In this document: one piece after another, positions 13,354-19,948 of the stretch
Layout: the number at the start of each line of letters is the position of its first letter
Numbering within the stretch: the stretch's first letter is position 1
Origin: CABMGU01 sp035292785
GTDB taxonomy: Archaea > Nanobdellota > Nanobdellia > Woesearchaeales > ARS49
Assembly: GCA_035292785.1 (NCBI GenBank)
Contig: DATDPK010000047.1
Span: 1 to 19,948 of the forward strand
Length of the DNA stretch: 19,948 bases
Direction: 5' to 3'
Made by a program: the position numbers and the translations under genes
The notes under the pieces: generated by a model
What the model was told of the DNA's origin: nothing
Databases searched by the model: none
What the model saw: only the letters and a program-made list of their open reading frames with translations

Positions 13354-13366
13354 GGTGTTAAATTCT

Positions 13367-15802
13367 ATGCCTGAAACACAAGACAAACCAGCGGAAAGAA
13401 TCATCCCTCGAATAATCGAGCAGGAAATGAAGACTTCTTACCTAGATTATTCCATGTCAGTCATAGTAGGCAGAGCACTGCCAGACGTAAGAGACGGCCT
13501 AAAACCAGTCCACAGAAGAGTTCTCTTTGGAATGTACGAAATGGGCATGCTCCACAACAAGCCCTTCAAAAAATCAGCAAGAATCGTAGGAGACGTAATG
13601 GGTAAATACCACCCACACGGCGACGCAGCAATCTACGAAACAATGGTAAGACTCGCACAAGACTTCTCACTCAGATATCCTCTCGTCCAAGGACAAGGAA
13701 ACTTCGGCTCAGTAGACGGAGACTCTGCAGCAGCAATGCGTTACACAGAAGCTCGCCTGAACAAGCTAGCAGAAGAAATACTCCAAGACATAGACAAAGA
13801 AACAGTAGAATTCGTGCCAAACTACGACGGCTCACTAAAAGAGCCAAGTGTATTGCCGGCAAAAGTTCCAAACCTTTTGATTAACGGCAGCTCAGGAATA
13901 GCAGTAGGAATGGCAACAAACATACCGCCACACAACCTGTCAGAAGTCAGCGACGGAATAATCGCAACAATCGACAACCCAGAAATTGACGCTATTTCAC
14001 TAATGAAATACATCAAAGCACCAGACTTCCCAACAGGCGGAATAATAATGGGAACATCAGGAATAAGAGAAGCCTACAAAGCAGGAAGAGGCAGAATAGT
14101 AATCAGGGCAAAAACAGAAATCCAAGAAACAAAAAACAGGCAAAGAATCATAGTCACAGAAATACCATACATGGTAAACAAAGCACTTCTCATCGAAGCA
14201 ATCGCTGACTTAGTCCACGACAAAAAAATACAAGGAATTTCTGATTTAAGAGATGAAAGCGACAGAGAAGGAATGAGAATAGTCATAGAACTAAAACAAG
14301 GAGCAAATTCAGATGTTGTGTTAAATCAATTGTTCACTCACAGCAGACTGCAAGAAACATTCGGAATGAACATGCTGGCGCTTGTAGGAAACGAGCCAAG
14401 AGTACTTTCCCTGAAAGACATGGTCCAGCACTACATAGACCACAGAAAAGACATCGTACGCAAAAGAACACAATTCGACTTAACACAAGCACAAGACAGA
14501 GCACACATCCTCGAAGGATTAATCGTCGCATTAGAACACATCGACCCAATAATCAAGCTCATCAAACAAAGCAAAAGCGCAGAAGAAGCCAAAAAAGGAC
14601 TGATAGAAGACTACAAACTATCAGAAAAACAGGCAATAGCAATCCTCGACATGACACTGCGCAGATTAACTTCATTAGAACAAGACAAAATACGCAACGA
14701 ACACAAAGATTTGCTGAAATTAATAAAAGATTTGCAGGAAATACTTGCAAGCGAACAAAGAATATTTGGCTTGATAAAAGCAGAACTGCTTGAACTAAAA
14801 GAAAAATACGGAGACGCAAGAAGAACACAAATACTCGAAACAGAAGTACAAACACTCGAAGAAGAATCATTAATCAAGCCAGAAGACGACGTAATCACAA
14901 TAACACACGCAGGATACATCAAAAGACTGACAGTAGACACTTACAAACAGCAAAGAAGAGGCGGAAAAGGAATAATCGCCGCAGAAACAAAAGAAGAAGA
15001 CTTCATCGAGACATTATTCGTGGCAAACACACACGACTACATACTATTCTTCACAAGCTTAGGAAAAGTACACTGGATAAAAGTCTACCAACTACCGGAA
15101 GCAGGAAGATACGCAAAAGGAACAGCAATAGTCAACATATTACAATTGGCGCAAGGAGAAAAAGTCACAGCATTCATACCAGTCAAACAATTCGAAGCAG
15201 ACAAGTATTTATTGATGGTCACAGACAACGGAATAGTCAAGAAAACATCACTCGAAGAATTCTCAAACCCAAGAAAAGGCGGAATCATAGCAATAAGCCT
15301 TGACGAAAAAGATGCACTGAACTCAGTAATGCTCACAGACGGAAAACAACAGATAATCATTGCAACTGAGAATGGATTAGCGGTCAAATTCCACGAAGAA
15401 GACGTCAGGCCAATGGGAAGAACAGCAGGAGGAGTAATAGGAATAAGACTGCGCGATGACAAAGTGGTCGGAGCAACAATAGCAGATGATAACAAAACAT
15501 TACTCACAATAACCGAAAACGGATTCGGAAAAAGAACACAAATATCAGACTACAGACTAATCAACAGAGGCGGAGTAGGAGTCATTAACATCAAAATCAC
15601 AGACAAAAACGGAAAAGTAGTCTCTATAGCAAGCATAACAGACCAAGACGAATTAATGCTAATATCACAAAACGGCGTGCTGATAAGAACACCAGCACAA
15701 GGCATAAGCACAATAGGAAGAAACACACAAGGAGTACGCGTGATGAAACTCGATGAAAAAGACAAAGTCATCAGCATAGCAAAAATAGTGCAGGAAGAAT
15801 GA
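13367..15802 (+). CDS. gyrA: DNA gyrase subunit A
   Basis: An 811-residue protein of normal GyrA length. SYLDYSMSVIVGRALPDVRDGLKPVHRR opens the winged-helix core; GKYHPHGDAAIYE follows; the catalytic tyrosine is Y126 in AAMRYTEARL; the C-terminal domain has the GyrA box QRRGGKG at 529-535 and six-bladed-wheel repeats such as TDNGIVKKTSLEEF and TENGFGKRTQI. The box separates gyrase from topoisomerase IV. It cuts and passes DNA with GyrB to add negative supercoils; GyrB is not in the window. The ATG at 13367 is preferred over a TTG five codons earlier. The Ser usually linked to quinolone response is Ala (GDAAIYE). The stop overlaps the next ATG by four bases. Confidence 0.97.
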   Translation: MPETQDKPAERIIPRIIEQEMKTSYLDYSMSVIVGRALPDVRDGLKPVHRRVLFGMYEMGMLHNKPFKKSARIVGDVMGKYHPHGDAAIYETMVRLAQDFSLRYPLVQGQGNFGSVDGDSAAAMRYTEARLNKLAEEILQDIDKETVEFVPNYDGSLKEPSVLPAKVPNLLINGSSGIAVGMATNIPPHNLSEVSDGIIATIDNPEIDAISLMKYIKAPDFPTGGIIMGTSGIREAYKAGRGRIVIRAKTEIQETKNRQRIIVTEIPYMVNKALLIEAIADLVHDKKIQGISDLRDESDREGMRIVIELKQGANSDVVLNQLFTHSRLQETFGMNMLALVGNEPRVLSLKDMVQHYIDHRKDIVRKRTQFDLTQAQDRAHILEGLIVALEHIDPIIKLIKQSKSAEEAKKGLIEDYKLSEKQAIAILDMTLRRLTSLEQDKIRNEHKDLLKLIKDLQEILASEQRIFGLIKAELLELKEKYGDARRTQILETEVQTLEEESLIKPEDDVITITHAGYIKRLTVDTYKQQRRGGKGIIAAETKEEDFIETLFVANTHDYILFFTSLGKVHWIKVYQLPEAGRYAKGTAIVNILQLAQGEKVTAFIPVKQFEADKYLLMVTDNGIVKKTSLEEFSNPRKGGIIAISLDEKDALNSVMLTDGKQQIIIATENGLAVKFHEEDVRPMGRTAGGVIGIRLRDDKVVGATIADDNKTLLTITENGFGKRTQISDYRLINRGGVGVINIKITDKNGKVVSIASITDQDELMLISQNGVLIRTPAQGISTIGRNTQGVRVMKLDEKDKVISIAKIVQEE

Positions 15803-16893
15803 ACGGCCTTGTTCTAACGCACAAAGGCATAGAAGATGTCAGTGCAAAAGAAATAACGCAAATCATCGACGCCAAGAATATTGTGATAAAACCAGGAAAA
15901 GTGTTCTTTACATTTGAAAAAAATATTGAATTAGCAACACTATGCTACTTTGGAAGAACATTCACAAAAACAATACAAGTTCTTGCACAAATAAAATTCG
16001 AAGACAAACCAGAAACAACACAAATGCCGGACTTGAAAGAATATCTGGCAGAAAGAGCACTAATAACCTGCGAAAGAAAAGGAGAACACCCATTTACGTC
16101 CTATGACTTAGAACAAGAATTCAACAAATGGCTCGCAGAAAAATACAATGTTGCAGTTGACAGAAGAAATCCGCAGACCATAATACACATTGACATTCAA
16201 GATGATGAATGTGTAATAGGCATAGACTACAGCGGAATAGACCTTGGAAAAAGAGACTATAGAATATTTTTAGGAACAGACGCTCTGAAAGGAAACATAG
16301 CAGCAGCATTGCTGTTTATTGCAGATTATGAGTCAAAGCAAGCACTGCTTGACCCCTTTTGCCGTCATGGAATAATACCAATCGAAGCAGCACTGTACTC
16401 CACGAACACTTCACCACACAAGTTTGGCAAAGAAAAATTAGCATTCACAAAACTGCCGAATGTCAAATTGGACGTGAAAGACGAAGAAAAAGAGTTCAAA
16501 GGCACAATCATAGCAATGGACGACAACTTCAAACACGTATCTGCAACAAGAAAAAACGCGAAAATAGCAGGAATAGTCAAAGAAGTAGAATTTTCCAGAA
16601 AAGACTTACAATGGCTCGACGCCAAATTCGGCAAGAATTTCTTGGATAGAATAATCACTTTACCAATACAACCCGGAAGAATGCTTGACGAGAAAAGAGC
16701 AGAGAAAATCTACCACGAATTCTTCTACCAAGCAGAGTTTATACTCAAAAAAACAGGCAAAATCCTGCTCGTAATGAAAAGAGGAATAGACTTAGTCAAA
16801 AAGAAAGCAGCAGAATTCAAGTTCACACTCGAACACGAAAGAAAAGTAATGCAGGGAGAGGAAGAGCTGATAGTGTTGGTGTTTGGAAGATAA
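15799..16893 (+). CDS. THUMP-domain RNA methyltransferase-like protein
   Basis: A 364-residue protein. An N-terminal ferredoxin-like/THUMP part covers about 1-145, linked by DLGKRDYRIFLGTDALKGNIAAALL (148-172, typical of Trm14/TrmN/RlmL relatives) to a Rossmann methyltransferase. SAM motif I is DPFCRHGIIPIEAALY (185-200): the usual GSG is R-H-G. Motif IV, usually NPPYG or DPPY, is TLPIQPGR (287-294). Such proteins normally make N2-methylguanosine in tRNA; the altered catalytic motif makes substrate and activity uncertain. Its ATG overlaps the gyrA stop (ATGA). The last 17 or so residues (RKVMQGEEELIVLVFGR) carry the 26-bp repeat found again at 17432, so the C-terminus may have been replaced by an insertion. 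Confidence 0.82.
   Translation: MNGLVLTHKGIEDVSAKEITQIIDAKNIVIKPGKVFFTFEKNIELATLCYFGRTFTKTIQVLAQIKFEDKPETTQMPDLKEYLAERALITCERKGEHPFTSYDLEQEFNKWLAEKYNVAVDRRNPQTIIHIDIQDDECVIGIDYSGIDLGKRDYRIFLGTDALKGNIAAALLFIADYESKQALLDPFCRHGIIPIEAALYSTNTSPHKFGKEKLAFTKLPNVKLDVKDEEKEFKGTIIAMDDNFKHVSATRKNAKIAGIVKEVEFSRKDLQWLDAKFGKNFLDRIITLPIQPGRMLDEKRAEKIYHEFFYQAEFILKKTGKILLVMKRGIDLVKKKAAEFKFTLEHERKVMQGEEELIVLVFGR
16841..16866 (+). repeat. 26-bp direct repeat, copy 1 (3' end of the methyltransferase gene)
   Basis: It begins GAAAAGTAATGCAGG and is identical over 26 bases to 17432-17457; one mismatch later three more bases match. It encodes K-V-M-Q-G-E-E-E in the methyltransferase frame. Confidence 0.9.
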
Positions 16894-17431
16894 TTCGCTC
16901 TACCACAACAATTAAAAAGCGCGATATTATAACAATGCAAAAAAGATGGCAATTCACAACATAAATTCCAGCGCAATAAACTCAATTAGAATCGTTCTCC
17001 TGCTTATACTTCTCGCAAGCTGTGCACAATCGCCTATGGGCCAAACGGAAACCTGCAAACCAACCAATGAGCAAGAAATCGCGTCTTTGTTTGACCGCTG
17101 GAATCACGCGCTCCAGACAGGCGACCCGCACGAAGTCGTTGCCAACTACGCCGAACAATCCATCCTGCTTCCAACACTTTCCAACAAACCACGCATCACA
17201 GCAGAAGAAAAAGAAGACTACTTCCACCACTTCCTTGAAAACAAACCCTCAGGCAAAATAGACTTCAGAATGATACAAATAGGATGCAACACAGCATTTG
17301 ACTCAGGACTCTACACATTCACTTTTGGAACCACCGGCGCTCAAGTCCACGCCCGCTACACGTATACCTATAACTGGGACGGAAACCAATGGCTCATCAC
17401 CAGCCACCATTCTTCAGCAATGCCGGAGATT
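16841..17431 (+). mobile_element. Possible 591-bp inserted unit bounded by direct repeats
   Basis: One repeat copy plus the NTF2-like lipoprotein gene. Deleting 591 bases by recombination between the repeats would leave an intact methyltransferase gene ending in a slightly different C-terminus (LTILVFSKQ instead of LIVLVFGR). No integrase or transposase is inside, so movement would need functions in trans or ordinary homologous recombination. Confidence 0.45.
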
Positions 17432-17440
17432 GAAAAGTAA
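16946..17440 (+). CDS. NTF2-like (DUF4440/SgcJ-type) lipoprotein
   Basis: A 164-residue protein. Residues 13-26 are a hydrophobic signal ending LLASC, a lipobox with C26 as the lipidated residue. The rest resembles the NTF2/SnoaL-like cone fold: EQEIASLFDRWNHALQTGDPHEVVANYAEQS (42-72), LLPTLSNKPRIT, then FGTTGAQVHARYTYTYNWDGNQWLITSHHSS near the end. Such domains bind small ligands or mediate dimers; no catalytic set can be named. Parts of the gene are much richer in G+C than the neighbours: one 60-base row (17101-17160) has 36 G or C. CGC and GCC codons are common, suggesting transfer, perhaps from a bacterium. Its stop codon lies inside the second copy of the 26-bp repeat. Confidence 0.75.
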   Translation: MAIHNINSSAINSIRIVLLLILLASCAQSPMGQTETCKPTNEQEIASLFDRWNHALQTGDPHEVVANYAEQSILLPTLSNKPRITAEEKEDYFHHFLENKPSGKIDFRMIQIGCNTAFDSGLYTFTFGTTGAQVHARYTYTYNWDGNQWLITSHHSSAMPEIEK

Positions 17441-17457
17441 TGCAGGGAGAGGAAGAG
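17432..17457 (+). repeat. 26-bp direct repeat, copy 2
   Basis: Identical to 16841-16866. It contains the last codons and TAA of the lipoprotein gene in one frame and a remnant of the methyltransferase C-terminus in another. Confidence 0.9.
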
Positions 17458-17487
17458 TTGACGATTTTAGTGTTCTCAAAACAATGA
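17434..17487 (+). pseudogene. Orphan C-terminal remnant of the THUMP methyltransferase
   Basis: The frame reads KVMQGEEELTILVFSKQ then TGA, against KVMQGEEELIVLVFGR then TAA at the end of the complete gene. The resemblance goes on past the DNA repeat, so this is a displaced coding 3' end rather than a chance repeat. Confidence 0.7.
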
Positions 17488-17540
17488 GCTGTTAAGTTCT
17501 CGTTTGGTGTTCTTTAAATTTTTATTAGTTTTTGACAGTT

Positions 17541-18041
17541 TTATCTAGGTTTTAACATTTGTGAAAAAACTCTCTCTAATGAATCTGAATCCGCAACTTG
17601 GACAAACTTGTCAACTGGAACGGAATAACATTTTTGTTTGTCTTGTTTTCTTTCAAATAGAAGACCTTCATTCAAAACAGCCATGATTGGTATCCAATAC
17701 CACGTTTTGAAATGTGATTCATCAGAAGATAAAACAAACCACGTAGGCAAATTGAATAATTTTTGTAAATTTGCATACTTCTCTGCTTCTTCAGCATTAA
17801 TAAAAAACTTGGGATATTTCTCGGCGAGCTTTTCATATTTCACATCCGCAAGGAAAAACCCCATATTAGGTATCAAAATGAGGAAATCAGGTCTCTTGAC
17901 AGAATATTTTCTTAACGCTGGAGAGAATGTTTCCATATCTTGCTTAATATACCAATAAGGAATTTCATTTTTATCAAGCCAATTCTGAAATGCTTTCTCA
18001 CTGGCAGTTTGCTTACTTTCCCTTGATTCAATTATTGCCAT
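17541..18041 (-). CDS. PD-(D/E)XK nuclease-like protein
   Basis: A 166-residue protein. The pattern E15 in TASEKAF, then R50-P51-D52 in VKRPDFLILIP, then D66-V67-K68 in GFFLADVKYEK fits the PD-(D/E)XK nuclease core (E...PD...D-x-K). The second half holds FNLPTWFVLSSDESHFKTWYWIPI. I recall similar proteins in bacteria, but this is memory, not a search. Substrate and role are unknown: DNA repair or a defence-type function are both possible. The ATG at 18041 is firm, with GGAGG seven to eleven bases upstream. Codons such as AAT, GAT and TTT are freely used, unlike the plus-strand genes here, so it may have arrived with, or near, the lipoprotein gene. Confidence 0.72.
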   Translation of the reverse strand: MAIIESRESKQTASEKAFQNWLDKNEIPYWYIKQDMETFSPALRKYSVKRPDFLILIPNMGFFLADVKYEKLAEKYPKFFINAEEAEKYANLQKLFNLPTWFVLSSDESHFKTWYWIPIMAVLNEGLLFERKQDKQKCYSVPVDKFVQVADSDSLERVFSQMLKPR

Positions 18042-18107
18042 TTTAATCCTCCACTAATATTCATTTTTTCGCCGCCACCAACCACAATTTTGGTTTCCAT
18101 ACCATTA

Positions 18108-18131
18108 GATTTATATACCGTAATATATATG
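18108..18131. promoter_or_regulatory. TATA tract between the nuclease-like gene and RNase P RNA
   Basis: ATTTATATACC on the plus strand fits an RNA start near 18141, and the reverse reading (GGTATATAAAT) fits the leftward nuclease-like gene. One tract may serve both directions. Confidence 0.55.
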
Positions 18132-18140
18132 TTTATCGTC

Positions 18141-18469
18141 GGGGTTGGGAGGGTACTGAGCTTCGGGTAACTGAGGAAAGTCTGCCCACCAACAAAAGGC
18201 GGCTCTGCGAGAGATTCAGCAATGGATGGCTCCAGCACAGAAACGAACCGCTTATAGGGAGGATGAAAGCGCGACTCCTGTGGCGACACAGGCACTAACG
18301 TGCAGACGTTCCTATAAGTCTGGATGAAACGACTGCCCCCGCCGGTGCAAGCACCTTCGCGTGCGCTAAGTAGAATGCTCAGAACGGCCTGTCCAGACGG
18401 GTCAAACCGTCAACAATGGATATCATTGTTTGGAGGCCAACAAAAGGCAGCTTACGCCAGCCCAACCCC
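18141..18469 (+). ncRNA. rnpB: RNase P RNA, archaeal type
   Basis: The ends pair perfectly: GGGGTTGGG (18141-18149) with CCCAACCCC (18461-18469), the P1 helix. GAGGAAAGTC at 18173-18182 is the universal CR-I motif, followed by TGCCC; near the 3' end ACAAAAGGCAGCTTACG resembles CR-V. The length of 329 bases suits type A archaeal RNase P. It is the catalytic RNA that removes tRNA 5' leaders. Exact ends are taken from P1. It begins about 22-33 bases after a TATA box, and the Sec61-beta promoter starts three bases after it. Confidence 0.93.
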
Positions 18470-18471
18470 AA

Positions 18472-18482
18472 CTTTTATATAC
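18472..18482 (+). promoter_or_regulatory. TATA box of the secG-nac operon
   Basis: CTTTTATATAC lies 22-32 bases before the ATG at 18504; the T run may also help end RNase P RNA transcription. Confidence 0.6.
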
Positions 18483-18503
18483 AAAAAACTTTTTGTGAAC
18501 ATT

Positions 18504-18680
18504 ATGGCAGAAAAACAAAGCGGCGCGCCAATGACAACAGCAGGAATCACGAGATACTTTGAAGACTACCATTCAAAAATCGAAATAAAACCAGGACTAG
18601 TCATAGTATTCAGCATCGTCGTTATCCTCGTCATAATTGCAATGCACGTATGGGGCACAGCAGCACTGGGCATAGTATGA
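18504..18680 (+). CDS. Sec61-beta/SecG subunit of the protein-conducting channel
   Basis: A 58-residue protein. GAPMTTAGITRYFEDYHSKIEIKPGLVI is the archaeal Sec61-beta signature, and a single membrane helix follows (IVFSIVVILVIIAMHVW), giving a tail-anchored subunit of the SecYE channel. A longer frame extends back to 18324 through RNase P RNA; it is rejected because the ATG at 18504 has a correctly placed TATA box and starts the known family sequence. Its TGA stop overlaps the NAC start by four bases, linking membrane insertion and nascent-chain binding in one transcript. Confidence 0.93.
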   Translation: MAEKQSGAPMTTAGITRYFEDYHSKIEIKPGLVIVFSIVVILVIIAMHVWGTAALGIV

Positions 18681-19015
18681 TTCCAAAGCTAAATTCTCGA
18701 GAACTCGCAAAAGCCATGCAACGCATGGGCATACAACAGCAGGACATAGAAGCAACTGAAGTAATAATCCGCTGCCAAGACAAAGACATAGTAATAACAA
18801 ACCCGCAAGTGGCAAAAGTAAACATGATGGGCCAGGAAACCTGGCAGATAACAGGAACGCCAACAGAACAAAAAAGAACAACAGAGCCGGACATAAAGGA
18901 AGAAGACATACAAACAGTAATGCAGCAGACCGGAAAAAGCCACGATGAGGCTTTAAAAGCCATAAACGAGGCAAAAGGCGATTTAGCCCAGGCAATACTC
19001 AATCTTAGCCAGTGA
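18677..19015 (+). CDS. nac: Nascent polypeptide-associated complex protein (alpha-NAC)
   Basis: A 112-residue protein. Residues 10-60 are the NAC domain (AKAMQRMGIQQQDIEATEVII, DIVITNPQVAKVNMMGQETWQI), followed by an acidic linker and a C-terminal UBA domain (EEDIQTVMQQTGKSHDEALKAINEAKGDLAQAILNL). Archaeal NAC forms a homodimer at the ribosome exit and shields new chains. The ATG at 18677 overlaps the Sec61-beta stop (ATGA); a frame start nine codons earlier is less likely because it lies inside the upstream gene and adds no family sequence. Confidence 0.95.
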   Translation: MIPKLNSRELAKAMQRMGIQQQDIEATEVIIRCQDKDIVITNPQVAKVNMMGQETWQITGTPTEQKRTTEPDIKEEDIQTVMQQTGKSHDEALKAINEAKGDLAQAILNLSQ

Positions 19016-19025
19016 GTTTAAATAC
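19016..19025 (+). promoter_or_regulatory. TATA box of the gene pair at 19071
   Basis: GTTTAAATAC directly follows the NAC stop. A leader containing GAGG at 19060-19063 precedes the ATG. Confidence 0.5.
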
Positions 19026-19070
19026 TTCTTATACCTACCACATAGAAGTAGTAGTCAGTGAGGCTAATTT

Positions 19071-19538
19071 ATGCATCCACAGGAAGCGCTCCAACTTGCG
19101 CACCAAGAATTAAAACGAGCAGACCATAGCATCGCAGTTAGTTTAAAATACACAAGAACTGTGGATGTAATCAAGAGCATAATTGAACGCCTCATAAGCA
19201 CAATAGCATTTGGAATGGACTCACTTCTCGCACACGCCGCACAAAAGAAAACAGAAGAAATACCAGAACTGCCAAGACTAAAAATAGAAGCAACAAAAAA
19301 ACTCTATCCTGAAGACAAAACCATACAAGACTTTGTGCAGTTCTACATACTCTTGAGAAAAGTAGACAAAGCAAAATTCACACGCTCACAAGAATACAGA
19401 AGACACGTAACAATGACTGCAAAACTTGAGGACGACACAGAACTAGAAGTCACGATAGATATTATAACAGACTATTACGACAGAACAAAAGAATTCCTCC
19501 AATACGTAAGCACAAAAGTCGGCGAAACAAATGAGTAA
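19071..19538 (+). CDS. Helical protein of unknown function, coupled to a ParA/MinD-like ATPase
   Basis: A 155-residue, mostly helical protein. HPQEALQLAHQELKRADH opens it, a long second helix (VDVIKSIIERLISTIAFGMDSLLAHAA) follows, and FVQFYILLRKVDKAKFTRSQEYRRHVTM lies in the middle, before a beta-like acidic stretch and a last helix. The R-x-x-Y-R-R-H piece faintly recalls a HEPN motif, but the match is too weak to call. The ATG at 19071 has GAGG eight bases upstream. Its stop lies inside the start of the ATPase gene (8-base overlap), so it is probably a partner of that ATPase. Confidence 0.7.
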   Translation: MHPQEALQLAHQELKRADHSIAVSLKYTRTVDVIKSIIERLISTIAFGMDSLLAHAAQKKTEEIPELPRLKIEATKKLYPEDKTIQDFVQFYILLRKVDKAKFTRSQEYRRHVTMTAKLEDDTELEVTIDIITDYYDRTKEFLQYVSTKVGETNE

Positions 19539-19948
19539 TGTAATACTAATAACAGGCAATTCCGGACAGGGAAAAACAACATTTGCGGCAAACCTGGCAC
19601 ACGCGCTCAGAATAAACGGCAATGAAGTTCTATTAGTTGACGCTGACAGCAACACTCCAAAACTCTGCTATCACTTCCAAATACTTCCACAGCGCACAAT
19701 ACAAGACGTTCTGCTCAACCGCTACACAATAAAAGAAGCACTTTACCAGCACCCAGACGGGCTAAAAATACTTTTCAGCAGCCTGGCAACAATAAAAGCA
19801 CCGCACCCAAGCAAATTATTGCAAGAATTTAAAAAAACTGCAAACATAATCATCATAGACGTACCAACAAACGATACAGCCTGGTATGAAAGCGGTGAGC
19901 CAACAATACTGGTAAGCCAGCCAGACTTTCCAAGCATTATGGAAACAC
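19531..19948 (+). CDS. ParA/MinD-like P-loop ATPase, 5' part (cut by window edge)
   Basis: The first 139 residues are visible. VILITGNSGQGKTTFAANLAHAL (4-26) is the Walker A helix; LLVDADSNTPKL (34-45) is the second Asp motif; IIIIDVPTND is the third strand. The SIMIBI order fits ParA/MinD. The signature lysine of the deviant Walker A (K-G-G-x-G-K-T) is Asn10 (G-N-S-G-Q-G-K-T), and the glycine of switch II (D-x-x-G) is not present. Family members position protein complexes, plasmids or division sites by dimerising on ATP. Whether this one does is uncertain. The ATG at 19531 overlaps the upstream gene by eight bases. Confidence 0.82.
   Translation, partial: MSNVILITGNSGQGKTTFAANLAHALRINGNEVLLVDADSNTPKLCYHFQILPQRTIQDVLLNRYTIKEALYQHPDGLKILFSSLATIKAPHPSKLLQEFKKTANIIIIDVPTNDTAWYESGEPTILVSQPDFPSIMET

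Noticed and set aside
18032..18503. Protein frames across RNase P RNA, including an N-terminal extension of Sec61-beta to 18324
   Set aside because: The region folds as RNase P RNA with paired ends and CR-I, and Sec61-beta has its own TATA box and a normal start at 18504.
1..19948. CRISPR arrays, insertion sequences, rRNA
   Set aside because: No regularly spaced repeats, transposase-like frames or rRNA core sequences were seen; the only clear long direct repeat is the 26-bp pair at 16841 and 17432.

Overview
The window reads as part of an archaeal chromosome, most likely from a small-genome DPANN-type lineage such as Woesearchaeota or Pacearchaeota; the rank is inference. Archaeal signs are PCNA, a Hef/FANCM-type helicase, aRNase J, Sec61-beta and alpha-NAC in one overlapping pair, RNase P RNA, a tRNA-Leu without an encoded CCA, and TATA boxes about 20-30 bases before many starts. 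Bacterial-type GyrA and ScpB are also present, as is common in these lineages.

Layout. 1-1151 (-): N-terminal part of a Hef-like helicase, cut by the window edge. 1187-3488 (-): a tight four-gene run of TraB-like protein, degenerate site-2 protease, four-helix membrane protein and metallo-beta-lactamase-fold protein. 3589-3876 (+): PRC-barrel protein. 3887-4309 (-): unknown. 4439-5837 (+): overlapping operon of an alpha-solenoid with 29-residue repeats, a B-box-like zinc protein and a coiled-coil protein. 5838-8863 (-): UbiA-family prenyltransferase, PCNA and aRNase J, each with its own TATA box. 8969-9720 (+): two tandem paralogous small exported proteins. 9811-9894: tRNA-Leu(CAA). 9961-10314 (+): orphan. 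10316-11418 (-): three related coiled-coil proteins. 11540-13283 (+): unknown winged-helix protein, ScpB and a 50-residue zinc ribbon. 13367-16893 (+): GyrA overlapping a THUMP-domain methyltransferase. 16946-18041: two genes that look recently acquired. 18141-18469: RNase P RNA. 18504-19015: SecG/Sec61-beta and NAC. 19071-19948: unknown protein and the start of a ParA/MinD-like ATPase.

Working together. Chromosome maintenance (PCNA, Hef, GyrA, ScpB, ParA-like), RNA processing (aRNase J, RNase P, tRNA, THUMP methyltransferase) and protein export or nascent-chain handling (Sec61-beta, NAC) are concentrated here. Between them lie lineage-type small operons with no recognisable function, which are the best candidates for new biology.

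The most striking structural signal is a 26-bp perfect direct repeat at 16841-16866 and 17432-17457. It is part of the 3' end of the methyltransferase gene. A 591-bp unit carrying an NTF2-like lipoprotein gene lies between the copies, and an orphan alternative C-terminus of the methyltransferase remains beyond the second one. A second global signal is that the + strand appears rich in A and C whichever strand is coding, except in a few genes that may be newcomers.

No CRISPR array, transposase or rRNA was seen. Function calls rest on motif recognition by eye; no database search was possible.
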